DNA of 64,000 bases from Symsagittifera roscoffensis (lineage: Eukaryota; Xenacoelomorpha; Acoela; Convolutidae): positions 64,039,548-64,103,547 of the forward strand of contig NC_087064.1 of assembly GCF_963678635.1 (NCBI RefSeq). Reading direction: 5' to 3'. How positions within the stretch are numbered: position 1 is the first letter of the stretch; each line of letters starts with the position of its first letter. A program made the translations under genes and the position numbers. Under the pieces are notes generated by a model. That model was not told where the DNA came from, ran no database searches, and saw only the letters and a list, made by a program, of their open reading frames with translations. This document shows positions 61,551-64,000 of the stretch, in pieces.

Positions 61551-62991
61551 TGTTTTTGATTTTTAATTTCAAATGCATCAATTTGGATAAAAGTATTATG
61601 CAATGATTGCAAAACATGTCAATTAAATACCCAAAATAAACACAAATTGCAGAAAAACAAGACTTTAAAGGACAAAGTCTATACTTCATTCACAGAATTT
61701 CATTCGATACAAAAGGACCAATATCACCATCCTCCGAAGGAAATTCATATATAATGGTCATAGTCGATGCATTCACACACTACGTAGCACTTAACCCAGT
61801 ACATCGTTGTAATGCTTACTATGCATATACAACACTTTACGAATATTGGATAGCAAAACTCGGTTAACCCGAAATTCTTGTTACAGACAATGGCACTCAA
61901 TTTATTAACAACGAAATCATTGCACTATGCCACTTATATAACCTTAAACAAAAACCAGGTACATCTCATGCGCCCTGGACTAATGGTTTAGTCGAAGGCA
62001 TGAACCGTTCACTACAAGAATATCTTAGATGTATCGTTAACGGAAATGACACACTATATACTGAATGGTCAACAGATGTAAAACTTTTCCCATTATCTTA
62101 TAATTCACAAATCACAACAACTTTAGGACTGCCATTCAATGAAATGGTTTTCAATCAAAAACTACGAAAACAGATAATGTTCACAGCAAATTCTTTAAAA
62201 AATTCACAAGGTTATTGTCAACCCTTCAAAGAATCAATATGTTATAATCTACCACGACATGCCCACGATGAAGATCATTTTCATCATTCACAAATTTTGA
62301 AATTAACTTCCGGTACACACTACAAATCGATTTCAAACAGAGATGAAAAACACAATGAAATTTATCAAAAAGTAACAAAAAAATTATTACAACGACAAAA
62401 TGTTTTTCCCCAAAAAAAATCCCGATTCACACCAGCTATAAACTTAAAAATAGGAACACACGTTTTAATTCCAAATTTTACAACGCAAAAAGGAATATCT
62501 AAAAAATTACAACCACTCCGAAAAGGACCACATCAGATAATTGATAAACCCACAGATGTAACATGCAATATTATAGACCTAAACAGAAAAAATTGTTCAA
62601 CACCGAAACAACCTTTCACCTTATTATCCGAATGAATACGCTCTTTGCGAACTGACTCAATGATATTCTTTTACAGGACTTAGAATTATTCAAGGTAACT
62701 CCAATCACGAAAAAAAAAATCAAAGCGCTGATATGAATTCTATCCAAAAGCCATTAGAAAAAAATAAAAAAGAACTTAAGAAACAAATATCAAAAAATTT
62801 AGATAACAAAAAGATAACTCAAACAGAAAGAAAAAAACAAAAAATTAGGAGAAAAAATTTTATTACAAGATCAAAAAGAAAAACCTCCACATAGAAAATC
62901 ATCGCGACTTCGAAATCAGCCACGCAAAGATTATAAAACATTCATTCCACAACCTAAAATATTTAAAAAAGTTGAATTTAAACCACTTTAA
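61551..62991 (+). pseudogene. pol: Integrase-only remnant of copy 6
   Basis: The deletion removes protease, RT, RNase H and the start of integrase; it resumes just before the CxxC zinc-binding part. TAA 61865-61867 is shared with copies 3-5. The longest integrase C-terminal frame of the array (62000-62635) is here because the ten-base loss of copies 3-5 is absent. GPY/F-like LRKGPHQIID is intact. Confidence 0.65.
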
Positions 62992-64000
62992 AATTAATTA
63001 ACATTTTCACCTGTTGAATGATCTTTTCAAAACCCGAACATTTTTTCAAAATTCATGCTGAAAAGCACTTGAACAAACTAATTCAAATGCAACCATTAAT
63101 AACCTTTTCCGAATCATCACCTCATTTTTGACACGACTTCTTTAGCCGACAAACAATCACCTTCAAGCGAATCTCTAACTATAACTAAATGACCTCGAGG
63201 TCAAAAATAAGCAAACCACTAAACATTGACACTTGAAATAAAAAAAGTCTCAATATTACAACCCTTCCTATCAAGTAGAACAAAGATCAATAATATTGCC
63301 CAAATTAGACCTCAAAAACCTCTCAAGCTAAAACATTAAATCAACCTAAAGAATAGAATGGACATGATCATTTAGCCTAAATATTGCTTGCATACCGCCA
63401 ATCATCCAATAAATAACAACAAAACTGGTAAGACCCTTAAAAGCCCTCAAAACTTTCCTACACCAAAAATTGCCGAAACCCATTCCACTTGTCAAAAAAC
63501 AAATAAATTAACCGACCACACGCGAATTTAGCCTAAAACATGAAAAATTAGTCGACGAATCATTTCTTCTTTGCTTCTTTCTCGAAAACTCAAGAAATTT
63601 CAAATTATTCTTTCAAACTTTTTTTCATTCCTTTCAATTTTTTTCAAACTTTGTATAATCTTAATATCCGATACCCTAGAAATAATCATCCTTCTCTTGA
63701 TAATTGTTTGCAACTTTGTCATCATTTTTATTCCCTAGCCCAAATCTACTTTAATTTTTCCAAAATCATTGACCACCTCCTCAGGTACAATATTTCAAAT
63801 AACTATCTAAATGTTCCAACATCTATTCAGTAGAACAGATGTTTTTCTTCTTTTTATAGTATTTCTAACATTTTTGACATCCCTCATAATGACAAAATGC
63901 AATTGTATAAAATGAATATTATAATTTTTGAATTAGCAACAAAACATTTAATCCTTTTCATTCAAGAATATTACAAAAAACTGAAAATTTTTTCGTAAAT
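62992..64000 (+). repeat. Block X after copy 6, cut by the window edge
   Basis: Matches the earlier X blocks to the last base. It shares the AGTACGA deletion with the copy 5/6 block. Whether block Y follows is outside the window. Confidence 0.6.

Larger units (their letters stand above)
38629..64000 (+). repeat. Head-to-tail array of internally deleted gag-pol units (copies 2-6)
   Basis: The integrase landmark GGCATGAACCGTTCACTACA recurs with its ATG at 37634, 42174, 46712, 52681, 58606 and 62000, always on the plus strand, giving spacings of 4540, 4538, 5969, 5925 and 3394. Between successive integrases lie a constant block X (about 1 kb), a constant block Y (proline-rich frame) and a variable deletion. 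The array runs off the right edge. Confidence 0.9.

Noticed and set aside
38629-64000. CRISPR-like or satellite interpretation of the periodic region
   Set aside because: Units are kilobases long and contain pol domains, so it is a retroelement array.

Overview
The window is AT-rich nuclear DNA from a eukaryote, almost certainly an invertebrate animal. It has GT-AG introns, sparse short exons inside long non-coding stretches, several families of short inverted-repeat elements, and large amounts of decayed Ty3/gypsy-type (Metaviridae) retroelement. Nothing in the sequence fixes the species. No intact tRNA, rRNA, CRISPR array or bacterial operon was seen.

Layout. (1) 1-5436 is the 3' end of an LTR retroelement: an env-like glycoprotein frame entering from the left edge and broken by one stop codon, a 576-codon accessory frame overlapping its end, a non-coding tail and a probable 3' LTR. 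(2) 5437-28444 is host DNA. It holds three exons of a claudin/PMP22-like four-helix membrane protein (8598-8676, 12355-12498, 13446-13586) whose splice phases fit one another, a serine-protease-like exon remnant, a terminal exon coding for an RGG box, a ~73-bp minisatellite that grew out of the last claudin-like exon, and at least three families of short non-autonomous repeats. (3) 28445-64000 starts with a second copy of the LTR and a degraded gag-pol element (copy 1). It continues as a head-to-tail array of five more units (copies 2-6), each an internally deleted derivative of the same gag-pol sequence.

How the array works. Each later unit has a constant left part (a ~1 kb non-coding block called X here, then a proline-rich open frame called Y), a variable internal deletion, and a constant right part (integrase, GPY/F-like module and basic tail). 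Copies 2 and 3 share one deletion junction and copies 4 and 5 share another. Stop codons and active-site substitutions in RT, RNase H and integrase are shared between copies. The array therefore looks amplified as DNA from already defective templates, with later exchange between units, rather than built by repeated fresh retrotransposition.

The strongest host-gene result is the phase-compatible claudin-like gene. The most unusual structure is the minisatellite whose repeat unit carries that gene's last transmembrane codons plus its candidate splice donor. The least explained coding sequence is the 576-codon accessory frame at 1729-3459. All calls are from reading the sequence; no database search was possible.
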